Shown: one piece after another, positions 1 through 7,943 of the stretch
Position numbering within the stretch: position 1 is the first letter of the stretch
How the letters are laid out: each line of letters begins with the position of its first letter
Assembly: GCA_900551945.1 (NCBI GenBank)
Contig: URYE01000005.1
Coordinates: 1 to 60,776 of the forward strand
DNA length: 60,776 bases
Direction: 5' to 3'
DNA from: an uncultured Eubacterium sp.
GTDB taxonomy: Bacteria; Bacillota; Clostridia; Lachnospirales; Lachnospiraceae
Translations under genes and position numbers: made by a program
Notes under the pieces: generated by a model
Told to the model about the DNA's origin: nothing
Seen by the model: the letters and a program-made list of their open reading frames with translations, nothing else
The model's database searches: none

Positions 1-97
1 AAAAATTGTACATATACCTACAAGTTCCAATTGTTTTATTAATCTTTGTCTTTTGTTCTGGCATTGGATTAATCTCTGTCTTGTAGCTCTTTAACAA
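1..97 (-). CDS. tnpB: IS200/IS605/IS607-family TnpB (OrfB), N-terminus only, cut by window edge
   Basis: Read on the minus strand, a TTG start at 95-97 follows the ribosome binding site GGGAGGTGAG and opens a frame beginning LLKSYKTEINPMPEQKTKIN and going on with TIGTCRYMYNF to the window edge. This is the standard N-terminus of TnpB, the RNA-guided nuclease of IS605/IS607 elements and ancestor of Cas12. Only 32 codons are visible, so the RuvC motifs and the omega RNA end lie outside. Its start overlaps the tnpA remnant in the usual IS607 fashion. Whether the rest of the gene is intact cannot be judged. Confidence 0.82.
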   Translation of the reverse strand, partial: MLKSYKTEINPMPEQKTKINKTIGTCRYMYNF

Positions 98-360
98 TCT
101 GCTCACCTCCCTTTATCTGATTTTTATATTTTCTTAAACCATATAATCTACAAGAAAATACATATAACATCAATATAATATCTTGAAATAATTTTTCGTT
201 TGTATTCCTTATAAACTGTAAATATTGGTCATAAGTATAATATCTTCTATCAGTTGGAGTGCAATTTGCTTTTAATACACCATGTCTATCCCATCTTTAT
301 AATTTTTTAACAGACACACCTAATAATTTAGCAAAACTTTTTGATTTATATTTAGATCAT
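69..360 (-). pseudogene. tnpA: IS607-type serine recombinase TnpA, internally deleted remnant
   Basis: The minus strand encodes a MerR-like helix-turn-helix (KSFAKLLGVSVKKL, a stop codon, then RWDRHGVLKANCTPTDRRYY) that runs straight into the C-terminal tail of the family (LYVFSCRLYGLRKYK). The catalytic serine recombinase domain of about 100 residues that should lie between them is absent. There is also an in-frame TAA after residues VKKL, and the ATG at 358-360 is out of frame with the helix-turn-helix. The frame ends at 69-71 and overlaps the tnpB start. The element cannot move with its own TnpA. Confidence 0.8.
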
Positions 361-416
361 TAACAATTCCTCCATATGAAATTTTTTCTCTATGTTTGTA
401 TTTTTGATTAACATAC

Positions 417-429
417 TGCGTTTTCCGCA
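417..429 (-). promoter_or_regulatory. Leader hairpin with GGA at its loop (possible CsrA site)
   Basis: The minus-strand RNA would read TGCGGAAAACGCA, a short stem with GGA at the loop edge. It lies about 30 nt after the sigma-28-type promoter at 460-485 and about 60 nt before a strong ribosome binding site (ATGGAGGAATTG). In Bacillus the flagellin (hag) leader has one CsrA hairpin plus a second site over the Shine-Dalgarno. The match in layout is seen; the function is inferred. Confidence 0.4.
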
Positions 430-459
430 TAAAAGATTCCAATACCCCTGTCAGAAATT

Positions 460-485
460 ATATCGGAAAATAAGCCAAAAAATTA
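460..485 (-). promoter_or_regulatory. Sigma-28 (SigD/FliA)-type promoter without its flagellar gene
   Basis: On the minus strand TAAT (482-485), a 15-nt spacer, then CCGATAT (460-466) match the sigma-28 consensus TAAA-N15-GCCGATAA. It points away from csrA into the IS607 remnant. The overlapping GATATAAT could also serve sigma-A. In Bacillus and many Clostridia this position downstream of csrA holds the flagellin promoter. Confidence 0.6.
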
Positions 486-580
486 ACCCATTTCCGTCTT
501 GAGTTTTGACTTTTCGCATTTCCTATAACGCAAGAAATTGCGTAAAATATCGATAATACTACAAAATATTAGAAATGATT

Positions 581-640
581 ATTTACTAAAGCAACAAGTC
601 AAATTTCGTGTTCGCACAAGACCTTGATAACTGGCGCATT
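581..640 (-). repeat. REP-like imperfect palindrome, copy R1
   Basis: On the minus strand this copy contains TCAAGGTCTTGTGCGAACAC followed by a partly complementary arm ending GACTTGTTGC. It belongs to a family with copies at 22034-22090, 24199-24249 and 50788-50840. It sits 77 nt downstream of the csrA stop, in the direction of csrA transcription. Confidence 0.6.
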
Positions 641-716
641 AACGAAAATTTATGCAAGATATAAAATTATTTACTAATTAAATATATATAATTTTCTTAT
701 TACGCCAGTTTTCTAG

Positions 717-938
717 TTAATTTTTCAGAAGATTTTTAAGACTATTAACATCTATAGATGCTACTGATTCTTTATTGGAATCTTGTATCTGTAAGTAAAC
801 TTCTTTTCTATATATAGGAACTGACTTAGGAGCAGATATACCTAACTTAACCTGGTCACCTTTAATATCAATTACTTTTATTTCTATATTATCATTAATT
901 ACTATTGCTTCATCTTTTCTTCTTGATAATGCAAGCAC
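717..938 (-). CDS. csrA: Carbon storage regulator CsrA
   Basis: This small RNA-binding protein dimerises and binds GGA motifs in leader hairpins to repress translation, classically of flagellin. The sequence LALSRRKDEAIVINDNIEIK through VKLGISAPKSVPIYRKEVY is the complete CsrA fold. I choose GTG at 938 (73 residues): it gives the canonical MLALS N-terminus, has a GGACGG ribosome binding site at good distance, and leaves one base after the fliW stop. An upstream in-frame GTG at 947 would add three residues. It is the last gene of the flgM-flgN-flgK-flgK-flgL-fliW-csrA operon, and FliW, its protein antagonist, is encoded immediately upstream. Confidence 0.95.
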   Translation of the reverse strand: MLALSRRKDEAIVINDNIEIKVIDIKGDQVKLGISAPKSVPIYRKEVYLQIQDSNKESVASIDVNSLKNLLKN

Positions 939-939
939 T

Positions 940-1413
940 CTACTCACCGTCCTTTCCTGACTGCGCCTTTAGATAGTCATAGATTGGATATTTTACTAGA
1001 TACTCTTCATTATCTACAATTAACTGCACTCCTTTTAATGTTTCAGAATCAATTACAATAGGCGCTTTAAGATTACAAGTCATCTTAGTTATATCTGTTG
1101 GAACTGTAATTGTAACAAATATTAATAAGTCTTCATCTTTAATATTATCCCCAAGACAACTCAATAACTCACCATCTACAACTGGGTCATAATCTGGTCT
1201 TACATATGCTGGTTTAAGAATCGGAAGAGCTAATGTAGGCTCGTCCATAGATTGTAACCACATAATTGCAGAATCTGACTTTTCTTTTGAATCGGCATCG
1301 TATATAAGTGTATATTTTTTATAATCTTCAAACCCTATTATTCCATTGTCAAATGTAATAATCTTATCTTCTGATATATCTATAATTCCAAAATTTTTAG
1401 TATTAACCCTCAT
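940..1413 (-). CDS. fliW: Flagellar assembly factor FliW
   Basis: FliW binds flagellin and CsrA alternately; when flagellin is exported, freed FliW sequesters CsrA and relieves flagellin translation. The protein (157 residues from ATG at 1413, MRVNTKNFGIIDISEDKIIT) has the family hallmarks IITFDNGIIGFEDYKKYTLI and YPIYDYLKAQ near the end. The GTG-like longer start at 1422 lies too close to the AGAAAGG ribosome binding site. The stop is one base from the csrA start. Its usual client gene, flagellin, is not visible in this window. Confidence 0.93.
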   Translation of the reverse strand: MRVNTKNFGIIDISEDKIITFDNGIIGFEDYKKYTLIYDADSKEKSDSAIMWLQSMDEPTLALPILKPAYVRPDYDPVVDGELLSCLGDNIKDEDLLIFVTITVPTDITKMTCNLKAPIVIDSETLKGVQLIVDNEEYLVKYPIYDYLKAQSGKDGE

Positions 1414-1439
1414 TACACCCATACCTTTCTAAGTAAATA

Positions 1440-3065
1440 TTATCTAATAAAATCAAGTAATGTCTGTTGTACTACTTTACTTGCTGCTGACAATGAAGCA
1501 TTGTATACAAGCTCTGCTGAAGAATATCCTATTACAACCTCTTCAAGGTCGATATCTTCATTATTAGACTTTAATGACTTAAAGTTAGTCTTTTGCTCTG
1601 TAACTCGGCTCTTTGTAAGTGTAAGTCTTGTTTCTCTGTTACCTACATCTGCTTTTGCCACTGAATTTTTCTGCTGATATGACTTCATCTGCTTAATACC
1701 ATTTTCAAAAGAATCTGTCATATTTTGCTTTGCAATGTCATACTGCTTATTAAGTCCTTCAAGCATAGAGTTTAATGTGCTTTGTGAAGTCTCATCTCTA
1801 TATCTTTCTTCTTCCATCATTGACTTAACCTGTGTTATCTGAGCTTCAATATCAAGTACATCATTAACTGATTTTACTAATCCATCAATATCTCTTCCAA
1901 GATAAATATCAAATGCTTCATCTGCTTGTGTATTAATCTTTAACTTTTGAGAATAGTTAATATTATACTCTATAGCCTCATCATTTTTTTCGTATTCAAT
2001 GCCTGTATTATTGTCAATACAGTTAAAATACATTGTAGGATTAAGGTCACCCTTTTCAAAGTTATCCTTTGTATATGTAATTGAAAATTCATTACTTGTA
2101 TAAACATTAGAATATATATCTTTTCCTAGAAGAATTTCTCCTGTTGAACCATTAAATATTATTTCATTATCTTCAGGTATAGCATTATCATCAGCGGTCA
2201 TTCCAAGCTTTACTTCTGCCCCTGTAGAATCATTAAATGTAAACTTACCATCTTCGCCTGCTTGAACCGTTGTTGTACCAGCTACAATAGGATCTCCATT
2301 TTCATCAAGTACAGCATCTCCATTTGCGTCAAGCTGATAAGTTGTTATTTGCGCTGATGTACCATCTTCTGATACACTAATATCGGTATTATTGTAAGTC
2401 ATTTTAAACCCAGCTTCATTAACATCTCTATAAGCTGTTCTTATTGTATGCACTGTTTGTTCATTAGGTGTTATAATATTGCCGTTAGCATCTTTATGAA
2501 GATTAAGATTCATAATATCATCATTACTATATGAATTAGTATATGCTTTCTTAGTTGTAAGATAACTTCTATCAAAATCTTGTGTTATTGTGTAATTTTC
2601 GCCTTTTGCAGTATCATTGGACTGATATGTAAGTGGCGTATCTGTCTTATATCCTGTAAATACATATCTTCCTGCATATTCAACATCACCCTCAGCATAA
2701 AAGGCATCTTTTAACTTATTTAGTGTTTCTGCTATTGTCTGTCGCTGTTCTGAAGAATATGAGTCTGTTGCACCTTGTGTACAGTATCCATATAATTGTG
2801 TAATAATTGAATTGCCTTCATCTAATGCTCCTTCTGTTATATCAAGCCAAGAACTTGCATCAGGGATATTTTTATCAAGATACATTGATACCTGATTAAG
2901 ACTTGACCTTAAACGAAGTGCTCTAATTGCTATAACAGGGTCTTCTGATGGTCTATTTATCTTTTTTTGTGTTGACATCTGTGTATTATATTTATTTAAC
3001 AACAGCTTATTAGTCTGAATATCTGCCATATTAGTATTAATCATCATCTGACTAGTAATTCTCAT
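1440..3065 (-). CDS. flgL: Flagellar hook-associated protein 3 (hook-filament junction)
   Basis: FlgL forms the second junction ring between hook and filament. The N-terminus (MRITSQMMINTNMADIQTNK, then STQKKINRPSEDPVIAIRAL) and the C-terminal helix (VIGYSSAELVYNASLSAASKVV) are the conserved coiled-coil ends shared with flagellin. At 541 residues it is much longer than the ~300 residues usual in Bacillus; the excess is a central surface-exposed region (about residues 160-400) rich in Asp, Asn and Thr with repeated DANGD-like stretches. It follows the shorter flgK and precedes fliW by 17 nt. Confidence 0.93.
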   Translation of the reverse strand: MRITSQMMINTNMADIQTNKLLLNKYNTQMSTQKKINRPSEDPVIAIRALRLRSSLNQVSMYLDKNIPDASSWLDITEGALDEGNSIITQLYGYCTQGATDSYSSEQRQTIAETLNKLKDAFYAEGDVEYAGRYVFTGYKTDTPLTYQSNDTAKGENYTITQDFDRSYLTTKKAYTNSYSNDDIMNLNLHKDANGNIITPNEQTVHTIRTAYRDVNEAGFKMTYNNTDISVSEDGTSAQITTYQLDANGDAVLDENGDPIVAGTTTVQAGEDGKFTFNDSTGAEVKLGMTADDNAIPEDNEIIFNGSTGEILLGKDIYSNVYTSNEFSITYTKDNFEKGDLNPTMYFNCIDNNTGIEYEKNDEAIEYNINYSQKLKINTQADEAFDIYLGRDIDGLVKSVNDVLDIEAQITQVKSMMEEERYRDETSQSTLNSMLEGLNKQYDIAKQNMTDSFENGIKQMKSYQQKNSVAKADVGNRETRLTLTKSRVTEQKTNFKSLKSNNEDIDLEEVVIGYSSAELVYNASLSAASKVVQQTLLDFIR

Positions 3066-3120
3066 GTTTTACACCTGCCAATTAACTTTGGCTTCCCTTT
3101 CCATAATATTTTATATATTT

Positions 3121-4680
3121 TTACACACCTGTTTCATTAATGAGTTTATCATATAACTCTAACATAACTGACATCATTTTAGAATTAAGATTATAGGCTT
3201 GCTGATACTTCATAAGGTTCATGGCTTCTTCTTCTGTATCTACACCCATTACTGACAATCTCTGATTATCAATTGTCTTTTTAAGACTTTGATAATTAAT
3301 TTGCATATTAGTTGCTTTGCTTGAATCTATAGATACGTCACTGACAATACTTTCAAGGAAATATGCTCCTGTACCACCTGAAAATATCTTAGCACTTTGA
3401 AGTGCGCTTAACGCATCCATTAATGTTGAGTCAGACTCACCAGAAGTTGCTTCACTTCTTATTGGTAATTTAGAATTACTCTTTAATATATTACTATTTA
3501 CACATATATTTTGCGCATTCATAACTCCAGTTCCTGCTGCCTTAAAAAGAGCTTCTCCCTGCTGCCCATCTGCGGTATATCCTGACATAGTAATTTTATT
3601 AACTGCATCTGAGAATATCTGAACAAACTTATTAATCTGTGACATATAATATGGTACACCCTTATAGTCAACATTACTTCCTTCTTTTGTAACAGTTTCT
3701 AAAATTCTATTTCCATCACTATCTGTAATTTCATTGCCATTTTCATCAACAGCTACTTGTTCATATGCTCCATTACAGCCATCTCTAATATCAACAAGTC
3801 CTTTTAGTGTGCCACCAAGCGAACTACTGTATATATTAAAATCTTCACCCATTTCCCAATTTATATCATAAAGTCCATTAGCATCTGAAGCATTTCGTTT
3901 ATCATCATCATCTCTTGCTGTCACTTTAAGAGAACGATACTCATAAGAAGTAACTAATGCCTGACCATTTATATATACGTTATATTCCGTGAGTCCATTT
4001 CCTATACTTGTTTCTGTTACTGATGTATTTACTATCTTTGAAAGATTATCAACAAGCACATTTCTTTGGTCTCTTAAATCATTAGCATTACCATAACATG
4101 CTTCAATATGATTAATCTGCTTATTAAGTGCTGCAATATTTTGTGCTATTGTATTAATATCATCTACTTGTGATTTTATTTCACTATTAATATCCTTTTG
4201 TACATTTTGAAGATTTGTATACAATGTATTAAAATACTCTGCAAGGCTTGATGCTTTGTTAATTAACGCATTCTTAGATGTTTCATCACCTGGTGTTAAT
4301 GTAAGCTGATTAACTGCTTCAAAAAAGTCTTTATATTCTGTACAATATCCATCAAGTGAAAATTCATTAAGATAATCTTCTATCTGTGTCATATAATTGT
4401 ATTTATTAGTATATTCTCCATAATATGCTTCATTACTACGATACTTATCATCATAATAAGCATCTCTTAATTGATTAATTTCTGTAACATCAACACCTGC
4501 ACCAAGTGTTCCATATCTTGCATGTGTTCTTATTGCATCGTTAGCTTTTACTGTAACTGTCTGCCTTGAATATCCTGTCGTATTAATATTTGCTATATTA
4601 TGAGCTGTAACATTTACAGATGTTGATGCTGCTTGAAGTCCTGTATAGGCTATTGTAAGTCCAAAAAATGTAGATGCCAT
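3121..4680 (-). CDS. flgK: Flagellar hook-associated protein 1, shorter paralogue
   Basis: FlgK caps the hook end and joins it to FlgL. The N-terminus has the rod/hook signature HNIANINTTGYSRQ and the C-terminus the conserved helix EEAMNLMKYQQAYNLNSKMM. It is 519 residues. It lies directly downstream of a second, longer flgK (4812-6764) that differs throughout the middle. The leader of 131 nt between the two genes holds a hairpin with an ATGGA loop at 4738-4756. The ribosome binding site AAGAAAGGATAACCT precedes ATG 4680. Confidence 0.93.
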   Translation of the reverse strand: MASTFFGLTIAYTGLQAASTSVNVTAHNIANINTTGYSRQTVTVKANDAIRTHARYGTLGAGVDVTEINQLRDAYYDDKYRSNEAYYGEYTNKYNYMTQIEDYLNEFSLDGYCTEYKDFFEAVNQLTLTPGDETSKNALINKASSLAEYFNTLYTNLQNVQKDINSEIKSQVDDINTIAQNIAALNKQINHIEACYGNANDLRDQRNVLVDNLSKIVNTSVTETSIGNGLTEYNVYINGQALVTSYEYRSLKVTARDDDDKRNASDANGLYDINWEMGEDFNIYSSSLGGTLKGLVDIRDGCNGAYEQVAVDENGNEITDSDGNRILETVTKEGSNVDYKGVPYYMSQINKFVQIFSDAVNKITMSGYTADGQQGEALFKAAGTGVMNAQNICVNSNILKSNSKLPIRSEATSGESDSTLMDALSALQSAKIFSGGTGAYFLESIVSDVSIDSSKATNMQINYQSLKKTIDNQRLSVMGVDTEEEAMNLMKYQQAYNLNSKMMSVMLELYDKLINETGV

Positions 4681-4737
4681 AGGTTATCCTTTCTTAATAC
4701 TTAATTTTTAATAACTACGAACTAATTCATTATGTAT

Positions 4738-4756
4738 ATTGTATCCATCTAACAAT
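4738..4756 (-). promoter_or_regulatory. Hairpin with ATGGA in loop before shorter flgK (possible CsrA site)
   Basis: The minus-strand RNA reads ATTGTTAGATGGATACAAT: a 5-bp stem ATTGT/ACAAT presenting ATGGA in the loop, the ANGGA form bound by CsrA. It lies about 58 nt before the flgK start. The structure is seen; regulation is inferred. Confidence 0.4.
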
Positions 4757-4811
4757 CATCAAGCAAATATTTACAATAGATGCTATATACTTACCTGATA
4801 TTGTTACATCA

Positions 4812-6764
4812 TCAACCGCCAAGCGCATTGATAGTTCTATCCATAACTTCATCAATAATATTAATATATCTTGAAGCTGCATTATAGGCTTGCTGATACT
4901 TTATCATCTTTTCAAGTTCTTCATCCGAAGCTACACCTGATACCTGTAATCTTTGGTCATCATAACCTGTAACCATTTTATCTTGATTACTTGTATAATT
5001 GTCAAGCACTTGACCTATCATTGCAAATTCACCTACAAAATCACTGTAAAAATCTTCATAATTTGTCTTTGCATAAGCTTCTGGATTAAGGGTAGCAAAC
5101 TTCTTATCCCATAAATCAACAAGCTCTTGTGTCTTTGAAAAATCTTCTTTACCTTGCTTTGTTGATAATGGAATTTTATCAATATTTTGAGAAGCAGTTG
5201 GATTAACAGATATGTTTCCAAGTGTATATAAAGACAAATCTCCTCTTTTATTTATATTATTTCTAAGATAAATATTATTTCCATTTGCATCTGTTGTCTT
5301 TACATATCTTTCTGTTTCACTTCTTGAAAATAATTCACACCCTACTGTCTTATCATCATCCATACCATAAGATGTCTTATTCATATCAAGATACGCATAA
5401 GTATATTTATCAACTGGTTCTTCTTGCTGACCATTAACATCAACATATAACTTTTCACTTGAGTCATATCTATATATTGCATCTGTGCCTTGACCTGATA
5501 CAAGTATACCATCTACCTGTTTACCTTGATGATTATATAATACTGAATGTGTAGAACTATTATATTGATAATTTACGGCTGTAAGTTCATTTCCCTCACT
5601 GTCATAAAGTGCATTTGTTGTTTCTTGTGTTATCTCTGGGCAAAGTACATTATTAATATCTTCAACCATACCATTTACAAGCTTATCAAGTCCTGCCATT
5701 GCACTTAATATTGCAGAAGGCTCTATATACTTATCATAATAATCTTGCTTAGTCTGATAATCTCGCATTGCTTGATTGTAAGCTGCTTCTCCTGCTGGTG
5801 TATTAACATCATAATCTGCTGCATTAGGCTTTATTGGAACATCTGTATAATTAGCTTCCCCATTACCTCTTGCAATTATTACCCCCTTAAGCTTACCTGA
5901 ATCCGTATCATTATAATTATTTGCCTTAGATAAATCCTGACTAAATACATCAACATTATCATATGCCGGCCAAATCGGTACTAATAATCCTCTTTCACTA
6001 CTTATTCTTGTTGAAATATGATTTACAAGCCCTTCTGTAACAAATGGTGTTCCTTCTGCATTAACTACTAACTTTCCCTCACTTGTATAATAATAATCAA
6101 CTTTAATGTATTCACTTAACTCATCAAGAGCATTATCCCTTTGGTCTTTTAAATCGTTGGCACTTTCAACACCAGCACCTTCTATATCCATAATTTTTTC
6201 ATTAAGTTCTTGTATCTGGTCACCCAATGAATTAATCTTATCAACTAAGGTTCTTACTTGTGTATTAAGTGTTGTCTGATAGCTATTAAGCTGTTGATAT
6301 ATAGTATTTGACCTTGTCATAAATGCAGTCGCCTGCTGTATTACAGAAGTTCTTGCTGTTGTACTTGTAGGATTTTTGTTAAGCTCATTAATGGCTTCCT
6401 TAAGATTTTTCATACAATCTTGATATGTAACACCTTGAAGTTCACCAAATAATTCTTCTACTTCTTCTACTGCCTCTGACTGACTTTTATAGAAACTTAA
6501 ACGTCCATTTGATGAACGATATGCTTCATCTACGAATTCATTTCTTACTCGCCTTATATCTTCTATTTTAACACCAAGACCATATTGTCCTGATATTGAA
6601 CTGCCGCCTACTGGAAGATATATCGCAGTTCCAAAGCTTGTCTGTTGTCTTGTGTATCCTGTTGAATTAACATTTGATAAATTATGTGCTGTTGTATTAA
6701 GGGCGGTCTGTGCTGATTGCAGTCCGCTTACACCTATGTACAAGCTGCCCATTCCATTAGCCAT
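4812..6764 (-). CDS. flgK: Flagellar hook-associated protein 1, longer paralogue
   Basis: This 650-residue FlgK begins MANGMGSLYIGVSGLQSAQT with the signature HNLSNVNSTGYTRQ and ends EKMIKYQQAYNAASRYINII. The D0/D1 ends are conserved with the neighbouring FlgK, while the central domain (about residues 260-560) is larger and contains its own Tyr/Asp-rich insert. Adjacent paralogues suggest either a mixed junction ring or division of labour with different filaments. Its start follows GATAAGGAGTAATA. The leader carries a hairpin with AAGGATG in the loop at 6809-6829. Confidence 0.93.
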   Translation of the reverse strand: MANGMGSLYIGVSGLQSAQTALNTTAHNLSNVNSTGYTRQQTSFGTAIYLPVGGSSISGQYGLGVKIEDIRRVRNEFVDEAYRSSNGRLSFYKSQSEAVEEVEELFGELQGVTYQDCMKNLKEAINELNKNPTSTTARTSVIQQATAFMTRSNTIYQQLNSYQTTLNTQVRTLVDKINSLGDQIQELNEKIMDIEGAGVESANDLKDQRDNALDELSEYIKVDYYYTSEGKLVVNAEGTPFVTEGLVNHISTRISSERGLLVPIWPAYDNVDVFSQDLSKANNYNDTDSGKLKGVIIARGNGEANYTDVPIKPNAADYDVNTPAGEAAYNQAMRDYQTKQDYYDKYIEPSAILSAMAGLDKLVNGMVEDINNVLCPEITQETTNALYDSEGNELTAVNYQYNSSTHSVLYNHQGKQVDGILVSGQGTDAIYRYDSSEKLYVDVNGQQEEPVDKYTYAYLDMNKTSYGMDDDKTVGCELFSRSETERYVKTTDANGNNIYLRNNINKRGDLSLYTLGNISVNPTASQNIDKIPLSTKQGKEDFSKTQELVDLWDKKFATLNPEAYAKTNYEDFYSDFVGEFAMIGQVLDNYTSNQDKMVTGYDDQRLQVSGVASDEELEKMIKYQQAYNAASRYINIIDEVMDRTINALGG

Positions 6765-6808
6765 TATTACTCCTTATCTGCCTGGTATGCTCGTCCGTAA
6801 GCCCGGCA

Positions 6809-6829
6809 ATCTTCACATCCTTTGAAGAT
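6809..6829 (-). promoter_or_regulatory. Hairpin with AAGGATG loop before longer flgK (possible CsrA site)
   Basis: On the minus strand a 7-bp perfect stem ATCTTCA/TGAAGAT presents AAGGATG in the loop. The core AGGATG equals that of the in vitro selected CsrA ligand known from Escherichia coli. It lies in the flgN-flgK gap, about 45 nt before the flgK start. Confidence 0.5.
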
Positions 6830-6855
6830 TTTTTATTATTTAGAAATTATATTAA

Positions 6856-7368
6856 TTATTGTTTTGCATCAAAACGTCCTGTTGTTGATGCGCCTGTCTG
6901 GTTATATAAACCGTGGTCATAGTTATTTGTCTGTGGACCTGATATTAAACTCTTTGCCAAATTCATCTCAAATTCAATCATATCCATTGACTCCTTAAGA
7001 AGCACCTTATTATTCTCATTAATTTTAATAAGAGTATCTACGGTTTTTTTAAGCTTCATATGCACCTGTGACAGCGCATCATGTTCTTTAGGTCTTTTTC
7101 TTAAAATTCCTATTATATCATGAACCTTAATTCCTTCTGGTGATAAATTAAGGACTTTGCATATATCATTGACATTATTCTGTCTTTGCTTTTCAAGTTT
7201 ATCAAGCACATCAATATGAGCTTGTTCTCTCACTAAGATATCTTGAAGCTTAGCAGTATCATTACTTACTATTGCTTCTGTCTTTTCTTTTGATATATCT
7301 ATCATCTTCTCATATTCTGTATTCTGGGAATTAAGAACATCTATAAGTGTATCAATTAAGCTAGCCAT
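6856..7368 (-). CDS. flgN: FlgN-type export chaperone for hook-associated proteins
   Basis: FlgN chaperones bind the C-terminal helices of FlgK and FlgL and deliver them to the flagellar export gate. This 170-residue protein is almost wholly helical and charged, with heptads over residues 1-135 and the family pattern LIDTLIDVLNSQNTEYEKMI at the start. It sits between flgM and the two flgK genes, the position of yvyG (flgN) in Bacillus. Assignment rests on coiled-coil character plus synteny, since the family is weakly conserved. Confidence 0.85.
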   Translation of the reverse strand: MASLIDTLIDVLNSQNTEYEKMIDISKEKTEAIVSNDTAKLQDILVREQAHIDVLDKLEKQRQNNVNDICKVLNLSPEGIKVHDIIGILRKRPKEHDALSQVHMKLKKTVDTLIKINENNKVLLKESMDMIEFEMNLAKSLISGPQTNNYDHGLYNQTGASTTGRFDAKQ

Positions 7369-7387
7369 CTACATCTACACCTCCACA

Positions 7388-7669
7388 TTAAAATGTAAAT
7401 GTTGACTTATCATTCATAAGCTTATCAACAATCTGACTGGCGCTTATATTGTATGTGCCTGCTGCCATCATTGCCTTAATATGTGCGACTTTATCTTCTC
7501 TTATGTCAGATGCTTTATCAACTGCTGACTTTGCTGTTTGATAAGTTCTTGCTGTTTCTGAAATCTCAATCTTATCACTTGTATCTTTAACACTCTTACT
7601 TCTGTTCACTGTAGATGTTTTGTTAGTCTGATAAATCTGACTTACTGCATTATAAGCATCAATACGCAT
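7388..7669 (-). CDS. flgM: Anti-sigma-28 factor FlgM
   Basis: FlgM holds sigma-28 inactive until it is exported through the finished hook. The 93 residues have the unstructured polar N-terminal half and the C-terminal sigma-binding helices (KVAHIKAMMAAGTYNISASQ, then IVDKLM), typical of the family. It is the first gene of the late operon and lies 46 nt downstream of a sigma-28 promoter, which gives the usual feedback loop. Confidence 0.92.
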   Translation of the reverse strand: MRIDAYNAVSQIYQTNKTSTVNRSKSVKDTSDKIEISETARTYQTAKSAVDKASDIREDKVAHIKAMMAAGTYNISASQIVDKLMNDKSTFTF

Positions 7670-7714
7670 GCCAACCGCCTCACTTTCTGATTTTTCTAAT
7701 GTTTTATGTAAAAT

Positions 7715-7741
7715 GTATCGGTATATTTTTTTATTTTCTTA
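7715..7741 (-). promoter_or_regulatory. Sigma-28 promoter of the flgM operon
   Basis: On the minus strand TAAG (7738-7741), a spacer of exactly 15 nt, and ACCGATAC (7715-7722) match the sigma-28 consensus TAAA-N15-GCCGATAA. The flgM start lies 46 nt beyond the -10 element. Confidence 0.75.
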
Positions 7742-7841
7742 ACCTATCGTTATAAATAAGTAGCGCACCTAGCTTGCTATAAAAACTCCCCTGTAAGTTT
7801 TTTAACTTATTGCAATAATCACCTTTGTTCGCACAAATAAA

Positions 7842-7897
7842 AAATACCAGCTTATTATATATTATCTTTTAACATATAATAAGCCAGTATGTATTTT
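7842..7897 (-). terminator. Terminator-like hairpin downstream of yvyF
   Basis: An inverted repeat with a 10-bp core CTTATTATAT/ATATAATAAG, flanked by A-rich and T-rich runs, lies 47 nt after the yvyF stop and before the flgM promoter. It probably separates the yvyF transcript from the late flagellar operon. Confidence 0.6.
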
Positions 7898-7943
7898 TAA
7901 CTAATTTCTTTAATACTACAAAATATAATAATAACTTATTATA

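Noticed and set aside
6765..6855. Possible cyclic-di-GMP riboswitch before flgK
   Set aside because: The GC-rich stretch GCCGGGCTTACGG suggested one, but the conserved GEMM pairing elements and tetraloop receptor are absent; the GGA hairpin explains the structure better.
7755..7830. Further copy of the REP-like palindrome upstream of flgM
   Set aside because: It contains TTTGTGCGAACAAAGG, which recalls the family core, but the rest does not align and the fold differs; too weak to count.
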